Assembly (NCBI GenBank): GCA_947624245.1
Contig: CANQJL010000008.1
Span: forward strand, 1 to 64,000
Length of the DNA: 64,000 nt
Origin: an uncultured Acetatifactor sp.
Lineage (GTDB): Bacteria; Bacillota; Clostridia; Lachnospirales; Lachnospiraceae
Reading direction: 5' to 3'
Below are positions 43,506 to 53,676 of the stretch, piece by piece. The notes below the pieces were generated by a model. The model made no database searches and had not been told where the DNA came from. It worked only from the letters and a program-made list of their open reading frames with translations. The translations under genes were made by a program, and so were the position numbers. Within the stretch, counting starts at the first letter, position 1. The number at the start of each line of letters is the position of its first letter.

Positions 43506-44288
43506 ATGATAAATTATTCTTTTTCGATTTATGATCTGGAATATTTTCTGCTGATCCTGACAAGAGTTTCCTGCTTCGTCTTTGTCGCGCCCTTTTTCAG
43601 TATGCAGAACACTCCGCGCATGGTGAGGATAGCTCTCAGCTTTTTTACCTCGGTCCTGCTCTACGGGACGCTTACCCCGGCTCCTGCGGTGGAATTTGAC
43701 ACGGTGCTGGAGTACGCCATAATTATCATCAAGGAAGCCTGTGCCGGACTTCTGCTCGGCTTCGGAGCCACGATCTGTACCTCCATCGTGAGCTTTGCAG
43801 GCTCCATAGCGGACATGGAGACGGGCCTTTCCATGATGACGCTCATGGACCCCGCTACGAGGGACAGTTCCAGCATCACAGGCGTTCTGTATCAGTATGC
43901 CATGATGATGATGCTGGTGGCGACGGGAATGTACCGCTATCTGTTCGGGGCGCTGGCGGACAGCTTTACTCTGATCCCCGTGAACGGGGCAGTGTTCGAC
44001 GGCACCTCGCTCATGAATTCCATGATAGAGTTTTTGACGGATTATGTGGTAATCGGCTTCCGCATTGTCCTGCCGATCTTCTGTGTGATGCTGCTGTTGA
44101 ATGCCGTTTTAGGCATTCTGGCGAAGGTCTCGCCGCAGATGAACATGTTCGCGGTGGGTATCCAGCTCAAGATACTGGTGGGGCTTTCCGTGCTGTTTCT
44201 CACCGCCATCATGCTTTCCTCCACGGCGGACTTTATTTTCCGGGAGATGAAGCAGATGATGCTGTCCTTTGTGGAGGGCATGTCATGA
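43506..44288 (+). CDS. fliR: Flagellar export gate protein FliR
   Basis: 260 residues, hydrophobic with about six membrane helices. Contains RVSCFVFVAPFFSMQNTP near the N-terminus and IVSFAGSIADMETGLSM in the middle, which are typical FliR segments. One copy per export gate. Ends 4 bp inside flhB (ATGA overlap), which suggests coupled translation; fliR-flhB fusions exist in some Clostridia, but here they are separate. Confidence 0.96.
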   Translation: MINYSFSIYDLEYFLLILTRVSCFVFVAPFFSMQNTPRMVRIALSFFTSVLLYGTLTPAPAVEFDTVLEYAIIIIKEACAGLLLGFGATICTSIVSFAGSIADMETGLSMMTLMDPATRDSSSITGVLYQYAMMMMLVATGMYRYLFGALADSFTLIPVNGAVFDGTSLMNSMIEFLTDYVVIGFRIVLPIFCVMLLLNAVLGILAKVSPQMNMFAVGIQLKILVGLSVLFLTAIMLSSTADFIFREMKQMMLSFVEGMS

Positions 44289-45394
44289 TAGAGTATAATC
44301 TGCAATTTTTTGCAAAGGAAGGTCAGGGCGGCGAGAAGACAGAGCCCGCCACCCAGAAAAAACTGGAAGATGCCCGCAAGGAAGGTCAGGTCGCCAAGAG
44401 CCGTGAGATCGCCAACGGTCTGGGGCTTTTGGCGCTGTTCCTTGTCCTGCGCTTCTGGGTAGGCAACATGGGAAGCCAGATGATGGCGCTCTTTCCCGAA
44501 GTCTACAATATGATTCCGGAAGCGACCACGTTCTGGCGGGGCATGATGCCCGAGATCGACATTGTGCTGGTGTACCGTCAGATGATGCTGCAGCTTGTAA
44601 TCATCATTGCGCCCGTGCTGCTGGTGGGACTTTTGGTGGCGTTCGTGTGCGACGTGGCGCAGGTCAAGTGGCAGCCCACCCTAAAGCCGCTGATGCCGAA
44701 GTTCAACAAGCTCAATCCCATCAGCGGTATGAAGAAGGTCATATCCCTGAACTCGATCGTGGAGCTGATCAAATCTCTGGCGAAGATCGGGCTGATCATA
44801 TACATCTGTTACAATTATCTGAAGGACAAATGGGTACTGCTGTTCAATCTCTATGATATGTCGCTGATGCAGGGACTGCAGCTGGCGGCCCGCACGGTGA
44901 CGGATCTGGGGATTCGGGTGTCGGCCGTGTACATGATCATAGCGCTGGCGGATCTGATCTATCAGCGCGTCAAGTTCAGCAATGACATGAAGATGACCAA
45001 GCAGGAGATCAAAGAGGAGTACAAGCAACAGGAAGGCGATCCTCAGATCAAGGGGCAGATCAGACAGCGTATGCGGGAAGCCTCCAGACGGAGAATGATG
45101 CAGGATCTCCCCCAGGCGGACGTGGTCATCACCAACCCCACCCATTATGCGGTGGCGATCAAATACGATCAGCAGGTGGCCGACGCGCCCCTGGTGATCG
45201 CGAAGGGTGAGGATTACCTGGCGCAGAGGATCAAGGAGGTCGCCAGGGAGAACAACGTGGAGATCGTGGAGAACAAGCCGCTGGCCAGAATGCTCTACGC
45301 CAATGTGGACGTGGGACAGGCCGTGCCGCCGGAGCTGTATCAGGCGGTGGCGGAGGTGCTGGCGTTCGTATATCACCTGCAGGGCAAGATATAG
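44285..45394 (+). CDS. flhB: Flagellar export switch protein FlhB
   Basis: Export-gate protein that changes substrate class after hook completion. 369 residues: an N-terminal extension (MIEYNLQFFAKEGQGG), four transmembrane helices in about 40-215, a charged linker, and the cytoplasmic domain with the self-cleavage motif Asn284-Pro-Thr-His (VITNPTHYAVAIKY). All four residues are intact, so normal autocleavage and switching with FliK are expected. Confidence 0.97.
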   Translation: MIEYNLQFFAKEGQGGEKTEPATQKKLEDARKEGQVAKSREIANGLGLLALFLVLRFWVGNMGSQMMALFPEVYNMIPEATTFWRGMMPEIDIVLVYRQMMLQLVIIIAPVLLVGLLVAFVCDVAQVKWQPTLKPLMPKFNKLNPISGMKKVISLNSIVELIKSLAKIGLIIYICYNYLKDKWVLLFNLYDMSLMQGLQLAARTVTDLGIRVSAVYMIIALADLIYQRVKFSNDMKMTKQEIKEEYKQQEGDPQIKGQIRQRMREASRRRMMQDLPQADVVITNPTHYAVAIKYDQQVADAPLVIAKGEDYLAQRIKEVARENNVEIVENKPLARMLYANVDVGQAVPPELYQAVAEVLAFVYHLQGKI

Positions 45395-45440
45395 AGGGCG
45401 TGCGGGACCATAAAAACACGGGAAAGGAGGGCAGGGAAAT

Positions 45441-47489
45441 ATGAATATTGCAAGGCTTCAGAAGACCGATGCCATAGTAGCGATCTATATTCTGATAGCT
45501 TTTATCATGTTTATCGTCCCCCTGCCCGGAGCAGTGCTGGACGTATTCATGGCATTCAACATTGCCATCGGATTTACGATCCTGTTTGTCTGCATGTTCT
45601 CCAAGGAGGTGCTGGACCTTTCCTATTTCCCTACCATACTGCTCTTTACCACGATTTTCCGTATTGCCATGAACGTGTCCTCCACAAGGCTGATCCTGAC
45701 CACGGGCACCAGCGGCAACGTGGTGCGTACCTTCGGTGAGTTCGTGGGAGGCGGCGACCTCATTGTGGGCGCCATCATTTTCATCATTCTGATATTGATT
45801 CAGTTCCTTGTGATCAACAAGGGTTCCGAGCGTGTGGCTGAGGTGACCGCAAGATTTACTCTGGACGCGATGCCCGGTAAGCAGATGGCCATCGACGCGG
45901 ACTTAAATACGGGTGCCATCGACGACAAGGAAGCGAAGGCCAGACGGGAGAAGATACAGCTGGAATCCAGCTTTTTCGGCTCCATGGACGGTGCCGTGAA
46001 GTATGTAAAGGGAGACGCCATCGCGGGCCTTCTGCTGACGGTGATCAACCTGGTGGGCGGTATTGCCATGGGCGTGCTGCGCAGCGGCATGAACATAACG
46101 GAAGCGCTGGACAATTACGGTATTCTCACCATCGGTGACGGACTGGTGAGCCAGATTCCCTCCCTGCTGATCTCCCTGTCCACAGGTATTCTGGTGACCA
46201 AGGGAAGCAAGGAGGCCGATTTCGGACCGGCTATCATTAAGCAGATGTTCGGGGTGCCTAAGGTGATGTACCTGGTGGGCGGGACTCTGTGCTTTCTCGG
46301 CATAACGACCGAACTGAACACCATTCTCTTTCTGGGAATGGGCCTTTTGTTCGTGATCGGCGGAAGAATGATCGCCGGAAATCTGGAGACCGCCAAGATC
46401 GAGGCGGAGGTGGACACCGAGGAGGCGGCGGCCGAGGAGATCAGGCAGCCGGAGAATGTGAACAGTCTGCTGCAGGTGGACCCCATCGAGCTGGAGTTCG
46501 GCTACGGCATTATCCCGCTGGCAGACGTGAATCAGGGCGGCGACCTTTTGGACCGCGTGGTCATGATACGAAGGCAGATCGCGCTGGAATTAGGTACTGT
46601 GGTGCCGATCATTCGTCTGCGGGACAATATCCAGCTGAACCCGAACCAGTATATCATCAAGATCAAGGGGATTCAGGTCAGCGAGGGCGAGATCCTCTTC
46701 GACCATTATATGGCGATGAACCCCGGATATGTGGAGGAGGAGATCACGGGTATTCCCACCTTCGAGCCCTCCTTTCACCTGCCGGCCATATGGATCACGG
46801 AGGGGCAGAGAGAGCGGGCGGAGAGCCTGGGCTACACCGTGGTGGACCCGCCCTCGATCATTGCCACGCACCTGACGGAGATCATCAGACAGTACATCTC
46901 CGAGCTGCTTACCCGTCAGGACGTTCAGAATCTGGTGAACAATATCAAGGAGACCAATCCGTCTCTGGTGGAGGAGCTGGTTCCCAAGCTGCTGGGAATC
47001 GGCGAGATCCAGAAGGTACTGCAGAACCTTTTGAAGGAGGGCATCTCCATCAGGGATCTGCTGACGATACTGGAGACTTTGGCGGATTATGCGCAGACCA
47101 CGAGGGATTCGGATATTCTCACGGAGTATGTGCGGCAGAGCTTAAAGCGCGCCATCTCCACAAAGTATTTTCCGCCCCATGAGACCACCAGCGTGGTGAC
47201 GCTGGATCCCAAGGTGGAGCAGGAGATCATGGGAAGCATCAAGCAGACGGAGGGCGGAGCGTTCCTGAATCTGGATCCCAGCCGTTCCAAGGCGATCATC
47301 GACGCGGTGGGAGCAGAGATCCAGAAGCTGGTCAACCTCGGAAAAAATCCTATCATCATCACCTCTCCCATCGTGCGGATGTACTTCAAACGTCTGACCG
47401 AGGATTATTACAAGGATCTGGTGGTGGTGTCCTATAATGAAGTGGAATCAAACGTTGAGTTACAGTCAGTTGGGATGGTGACGGCATAA
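45441..47489 (+). CDS. flhA: Flagellar export protein FlhA
   Basis: Large export-gate subunit forming the nonameric cytoplasmic ring that docks export chaperones. 682 residues: about eight transmembrane helices (15-310) including MNVSSTRLILTTG and the conserved loop RFTLDAMPGKQMAIDADLN, and the C-terminal cytoplasmic domain (about 350-682). Length is typical. RBS GGAAAGGAGGGC. The stop overlaps the flhF start by 1 bp. Confidence 0.98.
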   Translation: MNIARLQKTDAIVAIYILIAFIMFIVPLPGAVLDVFMAFNIAIGFTILFVCMFSKEVLDLSYFPTILLFTTIFRIAMNVSSTRLILTTGTSGNVVRTFGEFVGGGDLIVGAIIFIILILIQFLVINKGSERVAEVTARFTLDAMPGKQMAIDADLNTGAIDDKEAKARREKIQLESSFFGSMDGAVKYVKGDAIAGLLLTVINLVGGIAMGVLRSGMNITEALDNYGILTIGDGLVSQIPSLLISLSTGILVTKGSKEADFGPAIIKQMFGVPKVMYLVGGTLCFLGITTELNTILFLGMGLLFVIGGRMIAGNLETAKIEAEVDTEEAAAEEIRQPENVNSLLQVDPIELEFGYGIIPLADVNQGGDLLDRVVMIRRQIALELGTVVPIIRLRDNIQLNPNQYIIKIKGIQVSEGEILFDHYMAMNPGYVEEEITGIPTFEPSFHLPAIWITEGQRERAESLGYTVVDPPSIIATHLTEIIRQYISELLTRQDVQNLVNNIKETNPSLVEELVPKLLGIGEIQKVLQNLLKEGISIRDLLTILETLADYAQTTRDSDILTEYVRQSLKRAISTKYFPPHETTSVVTLDPKVEQEIMGSIKQTEGGAFLNLDPSRSKAIIDAVGAEIQKLVNLGKNPIIITSPIVRMYFKRLTEDYYKDLVVVSYNEVESNVELQSVGMVTA

Positions 47490-48748
47490 TGATCATTAAG
47501 AAATTTACGGGCAAAACAGAAGCGGAGGCCCTGGAGGCTGCCAGAAAAGAGCTGGGAAACGGCGTCGTGACAATGAACGTCAGGAGCGTGAAAAAGAAGG
47601 GAATCGCCGGCTTTTTCGGCGGCCGGCAGGTAGAGGTGACGGTCGCGCTGGAGGAGGATAAGGAGAGCCTGAAAAGCGTCCGCAGGGAGGCGCCTGCGCC
47701 GCCGAAGACGGCTGCGCCTGTCACGAACCGTGCGACAGGCGGACGGGGAGATACCGGTTCGGCGGTCACCTTTATGAGCGAAAGCTCTCAGAACCTTGAG
47801 AAGAAGCTGGACAGTCTGCAGACGTTGTTGGTCAGCCGCCTGCAGCAGGAGGAGAGCGCCAAAGCGCAGCAGCCTGCTCCCGCAAAGGAGGAGACGGCGC
47901 CGGAGCATGAGGAGGACGGGGAGAAGTCCGCAGAGAAGCAAAGTCCCTCCGAGCAGGAAAAGTTCCTGCGTCTCCTTTACAACACCATGCTGGAAAACGA
48001 GGTGGACGAGAAATATGCCAATCAGATCATTAACGATGTGGACACCTCCGGCAAACCGGACCTGCCGATAGACTATATTCTTGCCGACGTGTACCAGAAA
48101 ATGATCCTGAAATTCAGCAAGGCCAAGGGGATCACGCCCGCCGAGAAGAAGCCCAGAGTGTTGTTCTTCATGGGACCTACGGGGGTCGGGAAGACGACGA
48201 CGATCGCAAAAATCGCAAGCGTATATGCCGTGGACCGGAAACAGAAGATCGCGCTTTTGACTGCGGATACCTACCGTATCGCCGCGGCGGAGCAGCTGCG
48301 CACCTATGCGAATATTCTGGAGGTGCCGTTTCGCGTGATCTATACGCCGGAGGAGGCGGTCGAGGCGATCGGGGAGTATCGGGATCTCGATTATATTCTG
48401 GTGGATACGGCCGGCCACTCCCCCCAGAATGAAGAACAGATGGAAAACATGAAAAAAATGATGGAGGCCATAGAGCAGACTGCGCAGTGGCAGGCATTTC
48501 TGGTGCTGTCCGCCACAACGAAGTACAAGGATCTTCTGAAGATTGCGTCCAGCTATCAGGCGGTGGCGGACTATCAGCTGATCTTCACGAAGCTGGACGA
48601 GACTCAGGCGCTGGGAAATCTGCTGAATCTCAAGCTGTTCACGGGAACGCCCATCGCTTTCGTGACCTGTGGACAGAATGTACCGGACGATATCGAGCTG
48701 TTCAATCCGCAGAAGACGGTGAAGCAGCTTCTGAGCATGAAACACTGA
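47489..48748 (+). CDS. flhF: Flagellar placement GTPase FlhF
   Basis: SRP-type GTPase that sets flagellum number and position with FlhG. 419 residues: N-terminal B-domain (MIIKKFTGKTEAEALEAAR, variable charged linker 60-170), then the N and G domains with P-loop FMGPTGVGKTTTIAKIA (about 226-242), DTAGHSPQN (about 308-316) and TKLDE (about 369-373). Initiates in the flhA stop. Peritrichous or polar location cannot be read from sequence. Confidence 0.96.
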   Translation: MIIKKFTGKTEAEALEAARKELGNGVVTMNVRSVKKKGIAGFFGGRQVEVTVALEEDKESLKSVRREAPAPPKTAAPVTNRATGGRGDTGSAVTFMSESSQNLEKKLDSLQTLLVSRLQQEESAKAQQPAPAKEETAPEHEEDGEKSAEKQSPSEQEKFLRLLYNTMLENEVDEKYANQIINDVDTSGKPDLPIDYILADVYQKMILKFSKAKGITPAEKKPRVLFFMGPTGVGKTTTIAKIASVYAVDRKQKIALLTADTYRIAAAEQLRTYANILEVPFRVIYTPEEAVEAIGEYRDLDYILVDTAGHSPQNEEQMENMKKMMEAIEQTAQWQAFLVLSATTKYKDLLKIASSYQAVADYQLIFTKLDETQALGNLLNLKLFTGTPIAFVTCGQNVPDDIELFNPQKTVKQLLSMKH

Positions 48749-48762
48749 CGAGGAGGAGAGAC

Positions 48763-49638
48763 ATGGATCAGGCGGAACAATTACGGATTTTAAAAGCAAG
48801 CCAGCAGTCGAGACCGTTGGCCCGTGTCATCACCGTCACCAGTGGAAAGGGCGGTGTGGGCAAGTCCAATACATCGATCAATCTTGCGATACAGTTCCGG
48901 AAGATGGGAAAAAAGGTCATTATTCTGGACGCGGATTTCGGTCTGGCGAATATAGAGATCATGTTCGGCGCGGTTCCCAAGCATAATCTCTGCGATCTGA
49001 TCTACCAGAAGAAGAACATCAAGGAAATCATCACCTGGGGGCCCATGGAGGTGGGATTCATCTCGGGCGGAAGCGGCATTGCCGGCATGTCCAATCTGAG
49101 CAGGGAATATCTCAAATACATCGTTCAGAATCTGGTGCAGCTTGACGCGATAGCGGATATCATTATTGTGGATACCGGAGCGGGAATCTCCGACGCGGTG
49201 CTGGAGTTTCTGGTGGCCAGCGGGGAGATCCTGCTGGTGACTACGCCGGAGCCCACGTCCATCACGGATTCGTACTCGCTGTTAAAGGCGCTTTACAGAC
49301 ACCCAAGATTCGATGAGAACATGACGAAGGTGAAAATGATCGCCAACCGCGTATCGAAGGAGTCGGAGGGACAGGTGCTGTTCAGGAAGCTCAACGCGGT
49401 GGTGGAGCGGTATCTGAAGATTCCCATGGTGTACCTGGGGAGCGTGCCGGAGGATATTCAGCTCTCACGGGCCGTGATGCAGCAGGTGCCCGTGTCGCTG
49501 CAGAATCCAGGCGCCAAGTCCACGGCGGCGTATGAGCGGATCGCAGAAAAGCTTTTGGGGAAAGAGGAGGCGGAGCGCCAGCCCAAGCGCGGAATGGCAG
49601 CGTTCTTTTCCCATATCATATCGGGCAGGAAGAAGTAA
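48763..49638 (+). CDS. flhG: MinD-like ATPase FlhG (YlxH)
   Basis: Partner of FlhF controlling flagellar number. 291 residues from ATG 48763. Its N-terminus is DQAEQLRILKA, matching the short activator motif (DQAxxLR) that stimulates FlhF GTPase. The deviant Walker A SGKGGVGKSN (about 27-36), DADFGLANIEIMFG and DTGAGISDAV follow; the C-terminus ends with a basic, amphipathic segment (KRGMAAFFSHIISGRKK), probably the membrane targeting sequence. GGAGGAGAG precedes the start; the open frame further 5' overlaps flhF and is not used. Confidence 0.96.
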   Translation: MDQAEQLRILKASQQSRPLARVITVTSGKGGVGKSNTSINLAIQFRKMGKKVIILDADFGLANIEIMFGAVPKHNLCDLIYQKKNIKEIITWGPMEVGFISGGSGIAGMSNLSREYLKYIVQNLVQLDAIADIIIVDTGAGISDAVLEFLVASGEILLVTTPEPTSITDSYSLLKALYRHPRFDENMTKVKMIANRVSKESEGQVLFRKLNAVVERYLKIPMVYLGSVPEDIQLSRAVMQQVPVSLQNPGAKSTAAYERIAEKLLGKEEAERQPKRGMAAFFSHIISGRKK

Positions 49639-49675
49639 TACATTATAGAAAAGTGACAGGAACGGAGTGCCAGAC

Positions 49676-50410
49676 ATGCTTTCAAAATTTGTATCTGTAG
49701 GCGCAAGGATAGAATTGCAGCCGGTGGAACGGAAAATAGACGAACCGACAGACTCTGTGTCCCCGAAGTATTATTACAGTCAGGTGTATGAGATACTTTC
49801 CGAGGATACCATGGAGATCCTGATGCCTATGGAGAAGGGAAAGCTTGTTCTGCTGCCCATCGACGGAGAGGTCGATCTCGTGATCTATGAGGGAAGCGGG
49901 CTGTACCAGTGCGACTGCAGGATCATCGACCGCTATAAGAGCAACAATGTCTATCTGCTCGTCGTGGAGCTGACCAGCAGCCTGCGCAAGTACCAGAGAC
50001 GGGAGTACTATCGGTACAGCTGCGCCCTGACCATCTTTATGAGGAATCTTTCGGAGGAGGAGAGCCAGGCGATAGAAAGCGATCAGCCCTACACGCTGAC
50101 GCCGGGACTGCCCATGGAGCAGGGGACCATTGTGGACATCAGCGGCGGGGGCCTGAGATTTCTTGCGGACAGAGCTTATGAGCAGGACAGCCTTCTGTAC
50201 GTCACCTATCAGCTCTTTGGCAGTACGGGCGATAAAATGTATGAAATGCTCGGAAAGGTGATCAGCGTGAGAGAACTGGAGAACCGCAGGGGGACGTTTG
50301 AACATCGGCTGCAGTATTACGGAGTGGACAGCCGCACACAGGAAGAGATCATCAAATATATCTTTGAAGAAGAAAGAAAAAGCCGCAGAAAGGAGCGCCT
50401 TGAGCAATGA
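49676..50410 (+). CDS. PilZ-domain c-di-GMP receptor (YcgR/YpfA-like)
   Basis: 244 residues. N-terminal YcgR-like beta domain (about 1-95) and a PilZ domain with RREYYR (RxxxR, about 106-111) and VDISGGGLRF (DxSxxG, about 152-161), both needed to bind cyclic-di-GMP. Such proteins (YcgR in E. coli, MotI/YpfA in B. subtilis) brake the motor at high c-di-GMP. Position between flhG and cheB inside the operon supports a motor-braking role (inference). ATG 49676 has GGAACGGAG upstream. Overlaps cheB by 4 bp. Confidence 0.9.
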   Translation: MLSKFVSVGARIELQPVERKIDEPTDSVSPKYYYSQVYEILSEDTMEILMPMEKGKLVLLPIDGEVDLVIYEGSGLYQCDCRIIDRYKSNNVYLLVVELTSSLRKYQRREYYRYSCALTIFMRNLSEEESQAIESDQPYTLTPGLPMEQGTIVDISGGGLRFLADRAYEQDSLLYVTYQLFGSTGDKMYEMLGKVISVRELENRRGTFEHRLQYYGVDSRTQEEIIKYIFEEERKSRRKERLEQ

Positions 50411-51492
50411 TTTCCAAAAATATTCTGCTGGTTGATGACTCTGCACTTATGAGAAGAGTCTTGCGTGATATAATAGAGAGCGACGAGAGGTTCCGAGTTT
50501 CGGACATGGCGAAGAACGGTCTGGAGGCTTTGGATCTGCTCCGCAGGAATTCCTATGATGCGGTCGTTCTGGATATCAATATGCCGGTGATGAACGGGCT
50601 TGAGCTTTTGAAGGAGCTCCGCAGGGAAAAGATCAGGGCCAAGGTCCTGATCGCCAGCACGGATTCCAGAGAGGGAGCGAAGATCACTCTGGACGCACTG
50701 GAGCTGGGAGCGCTGGATTTCGTACATAAGCCGAGCAATGCAGCGAACTGCAGAACGGATCTGTTCAGGCACGATCTGCTGCGTCTGCTGGAGGTCGTGG
50801 CGAGCAGCCGGCCGCCTGTCATATCTGAGGAGGAAAGCATTTCCAAAAAGCACGCGGATATCCGTGTGGCGATAGAGGCTTCCCAAAAGGTCTCCTCCGG
50901 CAGAAAGGGCAGAAAGGTCGTGGCCATTGCAAGCTCTACGGGAGGACCGAAGGCTCTGCAGTCAGTGATCCCCAGACTGCCGGCCGATCTGGACGCGCCG
51001 GTGCTTCTGGTGCAGCATATGCCGCCGGGCTTTACCGCCTCGCTGGCGGAGCGGCTGGACGGCATGAGCGAGTTGACCGTCAGAGAGGCACAGGAGGGCG
51101 ACGTGCTGCAAAACGGCACGGTCTATGTGGCCATGGGAGGAAAGCATATGAATGTTAAGACCTCCTATGACGGCAAATGTGCGATACACTATTCGGACGA
51201 GCCCAACAGGGAGGGCGTCAAGCCATGTGCCAACTATCTGTATGAATCTCTCGCAGGGAGTAATTTCGACCGAATCATCTGTGTCGTGATGACGGGAATG
51301 GGTATGGACGGCACCGAGGGAATCAGGAATCTGGCGGCGGACAAAGAGGTGTACGTGATCGCTCAGGATAAGGATTCCTGCGTCGTCTACGGTATGCCGA
51401 AAAGCGTTGTCAGCGCGGGAGTTACGGATTTGGTCGTACCGCTGGAGCAGATTGCACAGGAGATCATTCTGAATGCCGGAATCAAAGGATAA
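50407..51492 (+). CDS. cheB: Chemotaxis methylesterase CheB
   Basis: Receiver-regulated glutamate methylesterase and deamidase acting on chemoreceptors in adaptation. 361 residues. Receiver domain with phospho-acceptor Asp56 (VVLDINMP) and Asp10-Asp11, linker, and esterase domain with the catalytic Ser in AIASSTGGPKAL (about 178-189), His in LLVQHMPPGFT (about 200-210) and Asp in TGMGMDGTEG (about 297-306). CheR, which adds the methyl groups, is not in the window. Confidence 0.96.
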   Translation: MISKNILLVDDSALMRRVLRDIIESDERFRVSDMAKNGLEALDLLRRNSYDAVVLDINMPVMNGLELLKELRREKIRAKVLIASTDSREGAKITLDALELGALDFVHKPSNAANCRTDLFRHDLLRLLEVVASSRPPVISEEESISKKHADIRVAIEASQKVSSGRKGRKVVAIASSTGGPKALQSVIPRLPADLDAPVLLVQHMPPGFTASLAERLDGMSELTVREAQEGDVLQNGTVYVAMGGKHMNVKTSYDGKCAIHYSDEPNREGVKPCANYLYESLAGSNFDRIICVVMTGMGMDGTEGIRNLAADKEVYVIAQDKDSCVVYGMPKSVVSAGVTDLVVPLEQIAQEIILNAGIKG

Positions 51493-51530
51493 AGAAACGG
51501 CAGGAAACGAAGAAAGGGACGGGTAGCAGT

Positions 51531-53660
51531 ATGGATGTAAGTCAATATCTTGAAATCTTCCTTGACGAGACCAAGGAGCATTTACAAAATCTGAACACCA
51601 GAATTCTGGAGCTGGAGTCCGATCCGGAAAATGCGGATACCATCAATGAGATATTCCGTGCCGCGCACTCTCTCAAGGGTATGGCGGGCACCATGGGTTA
51701 CAAGAGGATGCAGTCTCTGACACACAACATGGAGAATGTCTTCTCTGAGGTGCGAAACGGAACCATCAAGGTGCTGCCGGACATGATCGATGTCCTGTTC
51801 CAGTGCCTCGATGCGCTGGAGGAGTATACGAACAACATTCAGTCTTCCGCGGACGAGGGTACCAACGACAATGAACCTCTGATCAAGAGGCTGACCGATA
51901 TTTTAAACGGCACCGGAACCGATGCCGGCCAGGCACAGCCCGAAAAGAGCGAAAAGAAGGAGGAGGCGCCTGCGAAGGAAGAGCAGCAGACATCCTCCGA
52001 GCCGAATAAATGGGACGCCATCAAGCTTGACAGCTCCCAGCGCGTGGTCATTCAGGAGGCTGCAAATCAGGGAAAGAACGTGTACGGCATCAATGTGCTG
52101 GTGCACGAGAGCTGTATCCTGAAGGCGGCCAGAGCATTTCTGGTATTCAAGGCGGTGGAGGAGGTCGGTGAGATCATCGTGTCCGACCCCAGCGCCCAGG
52201 ATGTGGAAGACGAGAAATTTGACAGAGACTTTACGCTGATCGTGATTGCGGACGGTCCCCTTGAAAAGGTCATCAAGGCGGCGGAAAACGTGTCCGAGAT
52301 CGAAAAGGTCACCGGAGCGCCCTTAAAGCTGGATGCGCAGGAGGGCGGTTCCGACGAGGGCGCGGAGAGCAAAAAGCCTGTGTCCGGCGCGGAGAGGACT
52401 CCTTCCCAGACCGCGGCTCCGGCAGCGGCTTCTGCGGCGAAGACCGCGGCTGCAGCAAAGCCTGCGGAGAACAGGAAGCCTGCGGCGAACAAGCCTGTGG
52501 TGAACCGGACCGTGCGTGTGGACATCGAAAAACTGGACGCGCTGATGAATCTGGTCAGCGAGCTGATCATTGCCAAGAACTCGCTGGTGTCCGCCTCCAG
52601 TCAGGGGCAGGGCAATACCGCGGACAACAGCAGCTTCAACGAGCATATCGAATATCTGGCGAGCGTTACCACCAATCTGCACGAGTCCGTTATGAAAGTG
52701 CGAATGGTTCCCATCGAGAGCGTTGTGAACAAGTTCCCCAGAATGATCCGCGACCTCTCCAAGAAGCTGAATAAGAAGATGGAACTGTATATGACGGGTG
52801 AGGAGACCGAGCTGGACCGTACCGTGGTGGACGAGATCGGCGATCCTCTGATGCATCTGCTTCGAAATTCCGCCGATCACGGGCTGGAATCCGCCGAGGT
52901 GCGCGCACAGCGCGGCAAGCCGGAGGTGGGCTCCATCTTCCTGGACGCATATCAGGACGGCAACAATGTCGTGATCGAGGTGAGAGATGACGGCAACGGC
53001 ATCGATGTGGAGGCAGTCAGGAACAAGGCGATCGAGAGAGGCACCGTTACGCCGGAGCAGGCTGCGAATCTGTCAGACAAGGAGGTCATAGATCTTCTGT
53101 TCCTGCCCAGCTTTTCTACCGCAAAGGAGGTCACGGACGTATCCGGACGCGGCGTAGGGCTGGACGTGGTAAAATCAAAGATAGAGTCCCTCAGCGGCGA
53201 GGTGGAAGTAAAATCCAAGCTGGGAGAGGGAAGCGTGTGGACCATAAGGCTGCCGCTGACGCTTGCCATTATTCAGGCGCTGATGGTGGTCGTGGGCGAT
53301 GAAAAGTATGCGATTTCCCTCGGCTCCATACAGACGCTGGAGGATATTCCGCTCAGTGAGATCAAGCTGGTGCAGAACAAGGAAGTGATCAATCTGCGGG
53401 GAACGGTGATTCCTCTGATCCGGCTGAACGAGGTGCTGGACGTGCCGCCCAGAGAGACCGAGAATGAGAGCCTGATCGTTGTGATCGTGAAGAAGGGCGA
53501 CAAGATGGCAGGACTTGTGATCGACGAGCTGATCGGTCAGCAGGAGATCGTGATCAAGTCTCTTGGCAGATACATTAAACGTTGTAAATTCATCAGCGGT
53601 GCGACCATTCTGGGCGACGGAGAGATTGCTCTGATCCTGGACGCCAACGCATTGATTTAG
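51531..53660 (+). CDS. cheA: Chemotaxis histidine kinase CheA
   Basis: Kinase coupled to chemoreceptors by CheW; phosphorylates CheY and CheB. 709 residues in the P1-P5 order. P1 Hpt with His46 (FRAAHSLKGMAGTMG), P2-like CheY-binding region (about 165-265), an Ala/Pro-rich linker (about 290-320), P3 dimerisation helices (DIEKLDALMNLVSELI), P4 ATPase (MHLLRNSADHGLES; VRDDGNGID; GRGVGLDVV), P5 CheW-like domain (about 570-709). Nothing is missing. Confidence 0.97.
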   Translation: MDVSQYLEIFLDETKEHLQNLNTRILELESDPENADTINEIFRAAHSLKGMAGTMGYKRMQSLTHNMENVFSEVRNGTIKVLPDMIDVLFQCLDALEEYTNNIQSSADEGTNDNEPLIKRLTDILNGTGTDAGQAQPEKSEKKEEAPAKEEQQTSSEPNKWDAIKLDSSQRVVIQEAANQGKNVYGINVLVHESCILKAARAFLVFKAVEEVGEIIVSDPSAQDVEDEKFDRDFTLIVIADGPLEKVIKAAENVSEIEKVTGAPLKLDAQEGGSDEGAESKKPVSGAERTPSQTAAPAAASAAKTAAAAKPAENRKPAANKPVVNRTVRVDIEKLDALMNLVSELIIAKNSLVSASSQGQGNTADNSSFNEHIEYLASVTTNLHESVMKVRMVPIESVVNKFPRMIRDLSKKLNKKMELYMTGEETELDRTVVDEIGDPLMHLLRNSADHGLESAEVRAQRGKPEVGSIFLDAYQDGNNVVIEVRDDGNGIDVEAVRNKAIERGTVTPEQAANLSDKEVIDLLFLPSFSTAKEVTDVSGRGVGLDVVKSKIESLSGEVEVKSKLGEGSVWTIRLPLTLAIIQALMVVVGDEKYAISLGSIQTLEDIPLSEIKLVQNKEVINLRGTVIPLIRLNEVLDVPPRETENESLIVVIVKKGDKMAGLVIDELIGQQEIVIKSLGRYIKRCKFISGATILGDGEIALILDANALI

Positions 53661-53676
53661 GAAGGAGTAGACGGAT

